Shown one piece after another: positions 37,131-44,905 of a stretch of 64,000 bases of DNA. A program made the translations under genes and the position numbers. Position 1 is the stretch's first letter; every line of letters begins with the position of its first letter. Origin of the DNA: an uncultured Bacteroidales bacterium (GTDB lineage Bacteria; Bacteroidota; Bacteroidia; Bacteroidales; WCHB1-69); assembly GCA_900315245.1 (NCBI GenBank), contig OMYJ01000004.1, forward strand, positions 112,059 to 176,058. The letters are read 5' to 3'. The notes beneath the pieces were generated by a model. That model did no database searches. It was not told where the DNA came from and was given only the letters and a program-made list of their open reading frames with translations.

Positions 37131-37320
37131 AATGCTGAATGCTGAATGCTGAATGTTGAATGCTGAATGTTGAATGCTGAATGCTGAATGCTGAATGCTG
37201 AATGCTGAATGTTGAATGCTGAATGCTGAATGTTGAATGTTGAATGTTGAATGCTGAATGTTGAATGTTGAATGCTGAATGCTGAATGTTGAATGCTGAA
37301 TGCTGAATGCTGAATAAAGA
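37131..37320. repeat. Tandem array of GAATGYT units, second copy
   Basis: About 190 bases of units such as AATGCTGAATGTTGAATGCT follow 3 bases after the transporter stop codon. Same family as 29475-29622. Open frames through it encode only QHSAFSIQHS-like repeats and are not genes. Confidence 0.9.
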
Positions 37321-37363
37321 ATGGAAACGCATTATCTTGCTTCTTCACTTAAGATTTGCCTTG

Positions 37364-37425
37364 TCCATAACTGTTCACTGTTCAACACTGATCACTAATC
37401 ACTGTTCACTGCTCACTAAAAATAA
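37364..37425. repeat. Degenerate CACTGATCACTAATCACTGTT repeats
   Basis: Short CACTGATCACTAATCACTG-type units lie between the GAATGYT array and the sigma-factor promoter. Confidence 0.75.
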
Positions 37426-37438
37426 TGTAACCTTTTCG

Positions 37439-37446
37439 TATTTTTG
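37439..37446 (+). promoter_or_regulatory. -7 box for the ECF sigma locus
   Basis: TATTTTTG lies 27 bases before the sigma-factor ATG at 37473. Confidence 0.55.
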
Positions 37447-37472
37447 CATCCTAATATCAGAGGCGAGAACGA

Positions 37473-37994
37473 ATGAAGAAAGAAGCATTCTGGGCGGAGC
37501 AATATCGGCGGCACATCGGGAAGATGGTGGGCGCGTGCTACCGGTATGTGGCCGACTGGGATCTCGCGGAGGATTTGGCACAGGATGCGTTTCTTGCTGC
37601 GATGGAGAAAGCCAGCACCTTCCGCGCTTTCGGCAGCTTTGAGGCATGGTTGAAGAAGATCGCCGTCAACCAGGCGTTGATGCACCTGCGCGACTGTCCG
37701 GAGATGGTGGAGTGGGACGAGAACCTGCACGGTCAGGAGGTGGTGGAAGAAGCTGAAGAACAAGCCGTTCCGCAGAAGGATTTCTCGCAAGAGGAGCTGT
37801 TGGAGGCCATCGGGAAGCTGCCTGTGAAGCAGCGCACGGTCTTCAACCTCTACGCGGTGGAGCACTACTCCCACTCGAAAATCGCCGAAACGCTCGGCAT
37901 CTCCGTCGCAAACTCGAAGGTTCTGCTTTCCCGCGCGCGGGCGGAGCTGCAGCAGCGACTGAAGGCGGTGGCGAGGAAAACGATTCGAATGTAG
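37473..37994 (+). CDS. ECF-type RNA polymerase sigma factor
   Basis: The protein has 173 residues. Region 2 (about 10-75) has the core-binding pattern DLAEDLAQDAFLAAMEKAS and FEAWLKKIAVNQALMHLR. Region 4 (about 108-165) has LPVKQRTVFNLYAVEHYSHS and the helix-turn-helix IAETLGISVANSKVLLSRA. It lacks regions 1 and 3, as ECF factors do. The last codons CGA ATG TAG coincide with a following repeat array of GAATGTA units. The next genes encode lipoproteins, a single-span protein with an acidic-basic cytoplasmic head and an outer-membrane protein, suggesting an envelope-stress unit. The anti-sigma assignment is uncertain. Confidence 0.93.
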   Translation: MKKEAFWAEQYRRHIGKMVGACYRYVADWDLAEDLAQDAFLAAMEKASTFRAFGSFEAWLKKIAVNQALMHLRDCPEMVEWDENLHGQEVVEEAEEQAVPQKDFSQEELLEAIGKLPVKQRTVFNLYAVEHYSHSKIAETLGISVANSKVLLSRARAELQQRLKAVARKTIRM

Positions 37995-38097
37995 AATGTA
38001 GAATGTAGAAAGAAGAGTGAAGAATGAAGAATGTAAAATGTTATGAAAGAGGTTGTTGCTGTCAATTCTTGCACTGTTGGTGCGTGCGACCCCAATT

Positions 38098-38118
38098 CCC
38101 CTTCTATTTTAGAAGGGG
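38098..38118. repeat. Palindrome CCCCTTCT-ATTTT-AGAAGGGG
   Basis: An 8-base perfect stem with a 5-base loop, followed by GTGCCCGCAGGGCGGGG. It lies in the 236-base gap between the sigma gene and the first lipoprotein gene, which also holds GAATGTA repeats. It resembles a REP-like element; a terminator role is possible but no T run follows. Confidence 0.6.
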
Positions 38119-38230
38119 TGCCCGCAGGGCGGGGTAGTAATATTAAATATCAGAATTCCTTGTGAAAAACATAGCGAAAAGGTTTATGCCAAAAAGAATC
38201 AAATGATCAACTAAATAAAAACAACGAAAT

Positions 38231-38722
38231 ATGAAAAACATTATCAGAATTACTGTTATTGCCGCATTAGCGGTTCTGGCCACGGCCTGCAACAAACCCG
38301 AAAAGAAAGAACTCGTCGGCACCTGGCAGTGGTACTGCACCTCAGGCGGCATCGCAGGCGTCAACTACACCCCTGAAAGCGAAGGCTTTGAAGCCAAACT
38401 CGTTTTCAAGGGCAGTTACTTTACTTTCTATAAAGACGGAAAAAAGATTACATCTGGCACATATCGAGTTGATTACAAGGTAGATGAAACCCTATACAAC
38501 AAAAAAGGTGACATCGATGATACCTTCTACTCCTGGTTCAACCTGAACATTCCGGAGGCGCAGTGCAAAAAAATTGCGGAAGCCACCAACGGTAAAATAG
38601 CCCCTTTCCCGAAGAGTATCGCCGTGATCAGCTACGATGACCGATACGATCCGCATGTGCTTTCTATAAGCGACAACTGCTATGACGGATTTTCTTACAC
38701 ATTTGTAAAAGCAATAATATGA
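38231..38722 (+). CDS. Lipoprotein, lipocalin-like
   Basis: The protein has 163 residues. A lipoprotein signal peptide (IIRITVIAALAVLATAC) places the lipidated Cys at about residue 20. The mature part begins with LVGTWQWYCTSGG, the LxGTW start typical of small lipocalin-like Bacteroidota lipoproteins, followed by alternating beta-strand-like segments (LVFKGSYFTFYKDGKK). No function is known. Its stop overlaps the ATG at 38719 of the next frame, so translational coupling is possible. Confidence 0.72.
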   Translation: MKNIIRITVIAALAVLATACNKPEKKELVGTWQWYCTSGGIAGVNYTPESEGFEAKLVFKGSYFTFYKDGKKITSGTYRVDYKVDETLYNKKGDIDDTFYSWFNLNIPEAQCKKIAEATNGKIAPFPKSIAVISYDDRYDPHVLSISDNCYDGFSYTFVKAII

Positions 38723-38841
38723 AAAACACTTTCATTGAACAGCCTCGAAGGGGCAACACGCACGAAGTGCAATTAACCCCATACAAGGCCGAAGGCCACA
38801 GTGTGGGGCGTATCAATACACACGCAGGCCGCAGTGTGGGG

Positions 38842-39336
38842 ATGATCGCTGCTCTGCTCATCCTCGCCGTGTGCATCGCCGCCTGCGATCCCGGCTATAC
38901 CGAAGACGTGGTCATCCGCAATGCTTCAAAACATTACGTCACCATCATCCCTCTACACGCGGAGACCGATGACTCCACTGCGACCACCTCAGAGAAAACC
39001 TATACTCTTGCCCCCAATGAGAAAGTCGTCATTGAGCAACTGGGCGGCATAGGCAGTGCCAGTTTTGAGGAAGGTGTGACCTATTTCAAGTATTTTTATG
39101 GCGATTCCGTGAAACTGGGCTTCGGAGGTTTTGGAGAAGATGGACTTATACGCGAAAAGACGTATTATGCTTGGGAGACCGAGGGTGTCAGTCCCTACAA
39201 TTTCCAATCCGCGAACTACACCTACGAGGAGAAACGGAACACGGGTCGTGTCTTTCATGACCTGCCCTATTACGGCAAGCTCACGTTCACCATCACGAAT
39301 GAGCATTACGACGAGGCGGTTACGATGAAGCGATGA
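38842..39336 (+). CDS. Lipoprotein of the ECF locus
   Basis: The ATG at 38842 gives 164 residues with a short lipoprotein signal (MIAALLILAVCIAAC, lipidated Cys at 15), then DPGYTEDVVIRNASKHYV and a beta-rich domain. A longer frame starts at 38719, overlapping the previous gene by 4 bases, but its extra 41 residues (for example RRGNTHEVQLTPYKAEG) are coded by palindromic repeats such as GGCCGAAGGCC and two CAGTGTGGGG. That extension would precede the signal peptide and is unlikely to be native. Function unknown. The last codons ACG ATG AAG CGA TGA run into CGATGAAACGATGAGA repeats. Confidence 0.68.
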   Translation: MIAALLILAVCIAACDPGYTEDVVIRNASKHYVTIIPLHAETDDSTATTSEKTYTLAPNEKVVIEQLGGIGSASFEEGVTYFKYFYGDSVKLGFGGFGEDGLIREKTYYAWETEGVSPYNFQSANYTYEEKRNTGRVFHDLPYYGKLTFTITNEHYDEAVTMKR

Positions 39337-39394
39337 GACGATGAAACGATGAAACGATGAGACGATGAAACAATGAGACGATGAGACGATGATG
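39333..39394. repeat. Tandem CGATGAAACGATGAGA repeats
   Basis: About 60 bases of CGATGAGACGATGAAACGAT units begin inside the stop codon of the lipoprotein gene. The same family, in the opposite sense, lies at 44838-44905. Confidence 0.85.
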
Positions 39395-39461
39395 ACATGG
39401 AATATGTGAGGGCTTGTACATCGTTAGGTGTGCGGGCAAAAAACAAGCAACAACAGGAGTA

Positions 39462-40049
39462 ATGCCAAATAACAATGAAATGAAAAACAGCAGAGCAGAT
39501 ATTGACCGCCTTTTCGAGAAAGGGGTGTCGGAGGTGTCGCGTGCGCCACGGAAAACGCTGTCGGACGAGCAGATCAAAGCCGCCGCTGTCTCCTCAAAAT
39601 CAGGTGTGGGCATCTGGCTGCTGGCGCATGCAAAGGAGATGCTGATTGGGGTGGTCTCCTTCGTTACGGGTTGTCTCGTGACCTTTGCCGTTCTGCACTA
39701 TACCGTTCCGAAACCTTCGGAACCGCAAGCAGGGGAGAATGCTAATGTTGATACGATAGCATTGCCGTCAGAATCTGAAAGGGTGGCTGTAGAGACGTTT
39801 CATGAAACGTCTCTACAGAATGAAGATCATTCCGCCCCCTCATCTGTAAATCCTACGTCCAACATCACACGTCATACATCACACCTCCAAACTCCTGAGT
39901 CTCAAGTCCAGAGTCCCAAGTCTCACGTCCAAAGTCCTGAGTCTCAAGAACCCGTCGTTGTTAAGAAGACTGTCGTACAGCGCGACACAGTCCATGTGAA
40001 GAAGACCGTTGTGGTGAAAGACACCGTGTATATGCTTAATGAAGAATGA
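39462..40049 (+). CDS. Single-span membrane protein of the ECF locus, candidate anti-sigma partner
   Basis: The ATG at 39462 follows AGGAG by 3 bases and gives 195 residues; ATG 39480 is an alternative. A short cytoplasmic head (ADIDRLFEKGVSEVSRAP) and a membrane span (about 58-80, IGVVSFVTGCLVTFAVL) are followed by a long periplasmic tail. Its position after an ECF sigma gene and its topology fit an anti-sigma-like or signalling protein, but no known anti-sigma domain is seen. The tail holds two unusual insertions: a 28-base palindrome at 39789-39816 (VETFHETSL) and AAGTCCAGAGTCCCAAGTCT repeats coding QSPKSHVQSPES. The end has KKTVVQRDTVHVKKTVV repeats. Confidence 0.7.
   Translation: MPNNNEMKNSRADIDRLFEKGVSEVSRAPRKTLSDEQIKAAAVSSKSGVGIWLLAHAKEMLIGVVSFVTGCLVTFAVLHYTVPKPSEPQAGENANVDTIALPSESERVAVETFHETSLQNEDHSAPSSVNPTSNITRHTSHLQTPESQVQSPKSHVQSPESQEPVVVKKTVVQRDTVHVKKTVVVKDTVYMLNEE
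39789..39816. repeat. In-frame coding palindrome, copy 2
   Basis: A perfect 28-base palindrome: arms GTAGAGACGTTTCA and TGAAACGTCTCTAC. In the host frame it encodes VETFHETSL, followed by Gln. It is the same element as at 23873 and 55733. Confidence 0.9.
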
Positions 40050-40052
40050 TAA

Positions 40053-40979
40053 ATGAAGAATGTAGAATATAGGGTGACTTTTGTGTTCTTGCTGATGATG
40101 GCGGGAATTGGACAGTTATGGGCTCAGAAACCTGACACGCTCTATATCTACGAAACAGTAATAGAGCACGATACGTTGGTCTCCCGCGACACCACCTGGG
40201 TACACGATACGCTCTATCTTCGTCAAAATCAGCAACAAATGGACGTTCGTGAGGATGCTGACTCTTTGGCAAGGATTTTTCACGATGGATCTTTTGATAT
40301 AGAATCCAAGCCGGAAAAGGAGAAGCGGCATCGTGAACCGCGAGAGAAACGCGAACGGGCGCCGATGCCATATTTCCGTCATGAGTTCAAGTTGGAATTG
40401 TGCGATCCGACAGGCATCGCGTTATTTGACCGGTATTTTGTGTTTGTCGTGCCCGTCGGTTTTGATTTGGATCTCGACCTAAACAAAGGCCTGCTCAGTC
40501 CATGGTTCCACACTACACCGGTGTTCGCCTTCGCCTACCACTTCCGTGCCACGAAATGGCTGTGGATTGGTCTGCACACCCAATACGTCCATTACGTGGA
40601 TTTGGAAATCAAGGACTTGACTCAGACCGTGCCAGGCATCTGCGACCGCCGATACCACGCCATCAGCATCTTGCCGGAATTGAGGCTCTCGTGGTTTAAC
40701 CGACCGCACGTCACACTATACTCAGAGCTGTCGTTTGGGCTGACCAAATTTATCGGCAGGGTGACGAACTACGACTTGAGCTACGCCGACAACAGCACAA
40801 CCTATTTCGATATAAATACCAATTCGAGCACGAACGACAAGAATCCCCAAACGTTGTTTTTCTCGCCGCATGTGACACTTTTCGGCATCCGGGCTGGTGG
40901 GGAGCATTGGTTCGGCAGCTTCGAGCTCGGTGCCGGCTTCAAAGGGTTTGGAGCGATTGGGGTGGGGTATGGATTTTGA
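40053..40979 (+). CDS. Predicted outer-membrane beta-barrel protein
   Basis: The protein has 308 residues from an ATG that is itself part of an ATGAAGAATGTAGAAT repeat tract. A signal peptide (VTFVFLLMMAGIGQLWAQ) is followed by a repeat with HDTLVSRDTTWVHDTLYL and a basic linker. The C-terminal ~200 residues consist of alternating barrel-type strands (FAFAYHFRATKWLWIGLHTQ, VTLYSELSFGLTKFIGR, FGIRAGGEHWFGSFELG) and end with Phe. The last part matches the protein at 47271-48590, so the two form a family. The frame stops with TGA, which opens the following GAATG repeat tract. It closes the ECF locus, suggesting it is the regulated outer-membrane product. Confidence 0.75.
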   Translation: MKNVEYRVTFVFLLMMAGIGQLWAQKPDTLYIYETVIEHDTLVSRDTTWVHDTLYLRQNQQQMDVREDADSLARIFHDGSFDIESKPEKEKRHREPREKRERAPMPYFRHEFKLELCDPTGIALFDRYFVFVVPVGFDLDLDLNKGLLSPWFHTTPVFAFAYHFRATKWLWIGLHTQYVHYVDLEIKDLTQTVPGICDRRYHAISILPELRLSWFNRPHVTLYSELSFGLTKFIGRVTNYDLSYADNSTTYFDINTNSSTNDKNPQTLFFSPHVTLFGIRAGGEHWFGSFELGAGFKGFGAIGVGYGF

Positions 40980-41107
40980 ATGCTGAATGATGAATGCTGA
41001 ATGCTGAATGCTGAATGTAGAATGTAGAATGAAGAATGTAGAATGAAGAATGTAGAATGAAGAATGTAGAATGTAGAATGAAGAATGTAGAATGTAGAAT
41101 GAAGAAT
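40980..41107. repeat. Tandem GAATGTAGAATGAA repeats
   Basis: GAATGCTGAATG, then AATGTAGAATGAAGAATGTA units, then ATTATGCATTATGAATTATG, fill the gap up to 41150. Confidence 0.88.
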
Positions 41108-41192
41108 TATGCATTATGCATTATGAATTATGAATTATAAAAAGGTATTTTAGTAGAAAATGAATAATATTTTGAGAATTAATTTGTTGAAT

Positions 41193-41639
41193 ATGAAAAA
41201 GATTATTGTTTTAATGTTGGTGGCTGTCGGGATTATGGCGGTTTCGTGCAGTCCTGCGGTGGTGGATAGAGAACCGATTGTGACGTTCTACATGGACAAT
41301 GAAGAAATCACCGGCAACAGCGTGGAGGTGCCGCTGAACAGCTACCGTGAGATTAAAATCAAGACGGAGGCAATTGGGATCAACTCCAACCGCGGGGTTT
41401 ACTATTACTGGCAATACGCTACGGGATACCCCGTTGAATTGATTGTTGGAACGGACAATCTTATCCTGAATGGGACCTCTTTCGGGACCTATATACCCGA
41501 GTTAGAGTCCTCCGGGATGGTGCAGTTTGCCACCTTCCGCATGATCTTCAGCGACACGACCTACCATTCTGGCGACGAATGCCGTCTTTCGGTGAGCGTG
41601 GGGAATTACACGAAATATCTGAAAGTGATCGTCCAATAA
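41193..41639 (+). CDS. Lipoprotein of unknown function
   Basis: The ATG at 41193 gives 148 residues with a lipoprotein signal (MKKIIVLMLVAVGIMAVSC; Cys at 19). The mature part starts SPAVVDREPIVTFYMDNEEI and looks like a single Ig- or lipocalin-like beta domain with the repeated pattern VEVPLNSYREIKIKTEAIG. Another in-frame ATG at 41160 would add 11 residues and is less likely. No family recognised. It is convergent with dxr, 14 bases away. Confidence 0.7.
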   Translation: MKKIIVLMLVAVGIMAVSCSPAVVDREPIVTFYMDNEEITGNSVEVPLNSYREIKIKTEAIGINSNRGVYYYWQYATGYPVELIVGTDNLILNGTSFGTYIPELESSGMVQFATFRMIFSDTTYHSGDECRLSVSVGNYTKYLKVIVQ

Positions 41640-41653
41640 GGAGGGATCTCTGT

Positions 41654-42826
41654 TTATTTGACCCGCGCCCGCGTCTCCGCATCCAACGCGATGTACTCTT
41701 CGATGGTTTTGGGACGGATGCTCGGGGCGGTGGCCAAGGCGTGCTCGATGATGCGCGGGATGTCCGTAAACTTGATCTTCTCTTGCATGAACATCTTGAC
41801 GGCCACCTCGTTGGCAGCATTCATCACGCAGGGCATTCCTCCACCTGCAGCCGATGCTTTGTAGGCCATATCCAAACATGGAAACACCTCTTTATTAGGT
41901 GTTTCAAAGGTTAGATTACAGTATTTATTGAAGTCAAGCCTCTCGTAAGGCAACGGCAGTCGGAGCGGGTAGGAGAGCGCGTATTGGATGGGCAGCCGCA
42001 TGTCGGGAACGCCGAGCTGCGCCTTCACGGAACCGTCTTCGAACTGCACCATGGAATGGATGACCGACTGCGGGTGAACCACCACGTCGATCTTCTCCAA
42101 CGGCATGTTGAACAACCATTTGGCCTCGATGACCTCCAGCCCTTTGTTCATCAGACTCGCGCTGTCGATGGTCACCTTCGGGCCCATGCTCCAGTTGGGA
42201 TGCTTGAGGGCGTTCTGCAGGGTGACCGTTTCCAGTTGCTCTTTGGTATAGCCCCGGAACGCGCCACCGGAAGCCGTGATGATCAGCTTCTCCACGGGGT
42301 TGTACTGCTCGCCCGCAAGACATTGGAAAATGGCCGAATGCTCCGAATCCACGGGCAATACAGGTGCGTTGTGCTCCTTGGCGGTGCGCATGATGAGCTC
42401 GCCGGCCACCACGAGGGTCTCCTTGTTGGCGATGGCCAACGGGGTGCCGCACGACACGGTGCGGAACGCCGGCTTGAGTCCCGCAATGCCCACGATGCAC
42501 GACAGCACCATATCGACGCAGTCCATCTCGCACACGTCGCACAACGACTCCTCACCGCAGAAGACCTTCACGTCCTCGTCAGAAAGGGCCTCTTTCACCT
42601 TGAGGTAGGCCTCCTCCTGCACCACCACCACGGTGTTGGGATGGTACTTCTTCGCTTGCTCGATGAGCAGATCCGCGCTGGAGTTGGCGGCGATGATTTC
42701 CAGTTGCAGCACATCGGGATGGAGCGCGATGACCTCCAATGCCTGTGTACCCATGGAGCCCGTCGAGCCGAGGACGGCGATGCGACGGGGGTGGTTTTCT
42801 GCTTGCTTGTATGTTCCTGTGTTCAT
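41654..42826 (-). CDS. dxr: 1-deoxy-D-xylulose 5-phosphate reductoisomerase
   Basis: This 390-residue enzyme makes 2-C-methyl-D-erythritol 4-phosphate from DXP with NADPH, the committed step of the MEP isoprenoid pathway. The NADPH-binding LGSTGSMGTQALEVIA is at about 19-34. The substrate and metal-binding region has LPVDSEHSAIFQCL and TASGGAFRG. MGPKVTIDSASLMNKGLE carries the conserved Ser/Asn, and HPQSVIHSMVQFEDGSVKAQ is the catalytic-domain signature. Length is typical. It has no partner genes of the pathway nearby. Confidence 0.97.
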   Translation of the reverse strand: MNTGTYKQAENHPRRIAVLGSTGSMGTQALEVIALHPDVLQLEIIAANSSADLLIEQAKKYHPNTVVVVQEEAYLKVKEALSDEDVKVFCGEESLCDVCEMDCVDMVLSCIVGIAGLKPAFRTVSCGTPLAIANKETLVVAGELIMRTAKEHNAPVLPVDSEHSAIFQCLAGEQYNPVEKLIITASGGAFRGYTKEQLETVTLQNALKHPNWSMGPKVTIDSASLMNKGLEVIEAKWLFNMPLEKIDVVVHPQSVIHSMVQFEDGSVKAQLGVPDMRLPIQYALSYPLRLPLPYERLDFNKYCNLTFETPNKEVFPCLDMAYKASAAGGGMPCVMNAANEVAVKMFMQEKIKFTDIPRIIEHALATAPSIRPKTIEEYIALDAETRARVK

Positions 42827-42861
42827 ATAACTAACTATGACTAATGACTTAAACTTAGACT

Positions 42862-42972
42862 TTGGCTATTAGCTATTGGCTGTTGGCTTATATCTGATGG
42901 ATAGTAGCCATTTGTACGTAATTATTCCCTAATTACAAGTCCTAAACTCCAAAGTCTCAAGTCTCAAGTCCT
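42862..42972. repeat. Mixed degenerate repeats between dxr and adk
   Basis: GGCTATTAGCTATTGGCTGT, then, after a unique stretch, TCCAAAGTCTCAAGTCTCAA repeats running to the adk stop. The CAAGTCTC family is the one also found inside the CDS at 39462-40049. Confidence 0.75.
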
Positions 42973-43546
42973 ATAAAGATTCCACCACTTTGCAAATGTC
43001 CGCAAACACGTGCTCGATATCCTGCATGCCGTTGATTTCCACCAATTTGCCTTGCTTCTGGTAGTATTCCACAAGCGGCATGGTCTGGGCGAAGAAGTTC
43101 TCCACGCGGGCCTTGACGGTGGCGGGGGTGTCGTCGGCGCGTTGCTCGATTTCGGCGCGTTTGAGGATGCGTTTCTGCACCTCTTCCATCTCCACTTTCA
43201 GGTAGATGACCTTGGTGATGTCGAGGTTGTTGAAGAAGCTCTTGTCGTCAAGCATCTCGGCCTGTTTGATGGTGCGCGGCACGCCGTCGAAGATAAAGCC
43301 CTTGGCGTCAGCGTGTTTCTCGATATGGTTGCGCAACATGCCGAGGGTGATGTCGTCGGGACAGAGGTCGCCGCGGTTGATGATTTCCTGCGCCTTCAAG
43401 CCCAGCGGGGTCTTGTGGGAGATCTCGTAACGGAACAGGTCGCCGGTAGAGACGTGTTCAAGTTGGAATTTTTCGGCCATCTGCTTGGCCTGGGTGCCTT
43501 TTCCGCTGCCGGGGGCACCGAACATGACGATGTTGGTTTGTTTCAT
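42971..43546 (-). CDS. adk: Adenylate kinase
   Basis: The protein has 191 residues from the ATG at 43546; nine further upstream codons belong to repeat sequence. The P-loop GAPGSGKGTQAKQMAEKF is near the N-terminus, followed by the AMP-binding HVSTGDLFRYEI and the FIFDGVPRTIKQAEML motif with the conserved Arg. The LID is the short type without zinc Cys. It interconverts ATP + AMP and 2 ADP in the cytoplasm. Its neighbour hpt acts in purine salvage, so both serve nucleotide balance, though a repeat-containing gap separates them. Confidence 0.96.
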   Translation of the reverse strand: MKQTNIVMFGAPGSGKGTQAKQMAEKFQLEHVSTGDLFRYEISHKTPLGLKAQEIINRGDLCPDDITLGMLRNHIEKHADAKGFIFDGVPRTIKQAEMLDDKSFFNNLDITKVIYLKVEMEEVQKRILKRAEIEQRADDTPATVKARVENFFAQTMPLVEYYQKQGKLVEINGMQDIEHVFADICKVVESL

Positions 43547-43567
43547 ATTGTTTTTGCTTGTTACAAG

Positions 43568-43595
43568 CCCCACATTGCGCTGCGCTTGTGTGGGG
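43568..43595. repeat. Palindromic element between adk and hpt
   Basis: CCCCACA (43568-43574) pairs with TGTGGGG (43589-43595); the loop TTGCGCTGCGCTTG is itself partly self-paired. It resembles the CAGTGTGGGG elements near 38763-38841. Confidence 0.55.
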
Positions 43596-43662
43596 TTATT
43601 AAGATTTTGTCTCTTCGAGACTGCTTAAGGAATATTTTACGATAAAAACTGTTCACTGATCA

Positions 43663-44205
43663 CTATTCACTGATCACTTGATAAATGTCGGGGAGGTTGC
43701 GGCCATAGCCGTCGTAGTCGAGGCCGCGGCCGATGACGAACTTGTTGGGGATGTTGATGCCCACGTAATGGACGGGCAGGTCGGCTTTGTAGGCGTCGGG
43801 TTTCATCGTCATGGTGGCGATGCGGACGTCCTTGGCCCCCGCTTCCGTCAGCATTTTGTGCAGGTGGATATAGGTGGCGCCGGTATCGACAATGTCTTCG
43901 AGGATGAGGATTCGTTTGCCGCGAATGTCCTCGCTGAGACCGATAAGCTGGTTGATTGTGCCGGAACTCTCGGTGCCGCTGTAGGAGGCGAGCTTCACAC
44001 AGGTGATGCGGCAAGGGAAATCAAGCCGTTTCAGCAGATCGACGGCAAAAACGATGGCCCCGTTGAGCGTGATCAGCATAATCGGGTCATCATAGCGGTA
44101 TTCCAGCATGATGTCAGAAGCCACCCGCGCAATAGCATCGTCGATTTCTTCCGAAGAAATGTATTTGACAAATGTCTTGTCCAAAAAGGTCACTTTTTCG
44201 CTCAT
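43663..44205 (-). CDS. hpt: Hypoxanthine phosphoribosyltransferase
   Basis: The protein has 180 residues from the ATG at 44205 (MSEKVTFLDKTFV). The PRPP-binding loop reads ILILEDIVDTGATY. MLITLNGAIVFAVDLL, then VKLASYSGTESSG, mark the hood and flexible loop. The end shows the guanine/hypoxanthine site FVIGRGLDYDGYGRNLP. It turns hypoxanthine and guanine plus PRPP into IMP and GMP in purine salvage. A -7 box lies at 44227-44234, so the start at 44229 would be too close; the shorter start is preferred. Confidence 0.95.
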   Translation of the reverse strand: MSEKVTFLDKTFVKYISSEEIDDAIARVASDIMLEYRYDDPIMLITLNGAIVFAVDLLKRLDFPCRITCVKLASYSGTESSGTINQLIGLSEDIRGKRILILEDIVDTGATYIHLHKMLTEAGAKDVRIATMTMKPDAYKADLPVHYVGINIPNKFVIGRGLDYDGYGRNLPDIYQVISE

Positions 44206-44226
44206 ATCCACATTTTTTTGTGAGTG

Positions 44227-44234
44227 CAAAAGTA
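44227..44234 (-). promoter_or_regulatory. -7 box for hpt
   Basis: The minus strand reads TACTTTTG, 22 bases before the hpt ATG at 44205. Confidence 0.55.
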
Positions 44235-44312
44235 CAATTTTTTTGCGATTTGTGATCAGTAAATAGTGAATAGAGATTAGAAATCAAAGTTCTTTTTATT
44301 CGCAAAATTCGT

Positions 44313-44837
44313 TTAATTCGCTGACACCGCTTCCCATAATACGATGCCTGCCGCCACGGAAACATTCAGCGAGTGTTTGGTGCCGAACTGCGGGATCTCG
44401 ATGGCGGCGTCACATAAGGGCAACAGCTCGTCGGAGATGCCGAACACCTCATTGCCCACGAACAAGGCAATCTTCCCGTATTGGGCAAAGTCGAAGTCCT
44501 GAAGCATGATGGAACTGTCGGTCTGCTCCACCAACAGGATCGAGTAACCTTCCGATTTCAAACGGTTTGCCAGTTCGGCAACGTGCTCCACGTATTCCCA
44601 TTCCACGCTTTCGGTGGCGCCGAGGGCGGTCTTGCTGATCTCTTTCTGCGGCGGCGTGGCGGTGATCCCGCACAGGTAGAGTTTTTCGATGTTGAAGGCG
44701 TCGCACGTGCGGAACGCGGAACCCACGTTGTGCATACTGCGAATGTTGTCCAGCACCAACACAATAGGCGCTTTCTCCTGTTTCTTGAACTCCTCGGGGG
44801 TCACCCTGCCGAGTTCATCCATTGATAGTTTCTTCAT
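44313..44837 (-). CDS. SpoU/TrmH-family RNA 2'-O-methyltransferase
   Basis: The protein has 174 residues. Motif 1 is VLDNIRSMHNVGSAFRTCDA, motif 2 is IALFVGNEVFGISDELL, and motif 3 is IPQFGTKHSLNVSVAAGIVL. These make the deep trefoil knot that binds S-adenosylmethionine. It modifies the 2'-OH of a ribose in tRNA or rRNA, but the target is not fixed by sequence. The start codon ATG lies in the last unit of a CGATGAGACGATGAAGAAAC repeat, so the repeats of the 44838-44905 array run into its first codons. Confidence 0.9.
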   Translation of the reverse strand: MKKLSMDELGRVTPEEFKKQEKAPIVLVLDNIRSMHNVGSAFRTCDAFNIEKLYLCGITATPPQKEISKTALGATESVEWEYVEHVAELANRLKSEGYSILLVEQTDSSIMLQDFDFAQYGKIALFVGNEVFGISDELLPLCDAAIEIPQFGTKHSLNVSVAAGIVLWEAVSAN

Positions 44838-44905
44838 CGTCTCATCGTTTCATCGTTTCATCGTTTCATCGTCTCATCGTTTTTCATCGTCTCATCGTCT
44901 CATCG
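44838..44905. repeat. CATCGTTTCATCGTCT repeats between trmH-like gene and dnaB
   Basis: About 65 bases of ATCGTTTCATCGTCTCATCG units, the reverse complement of the array at 39333-39394. It fills the whole gap. Confidence 0.88.
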
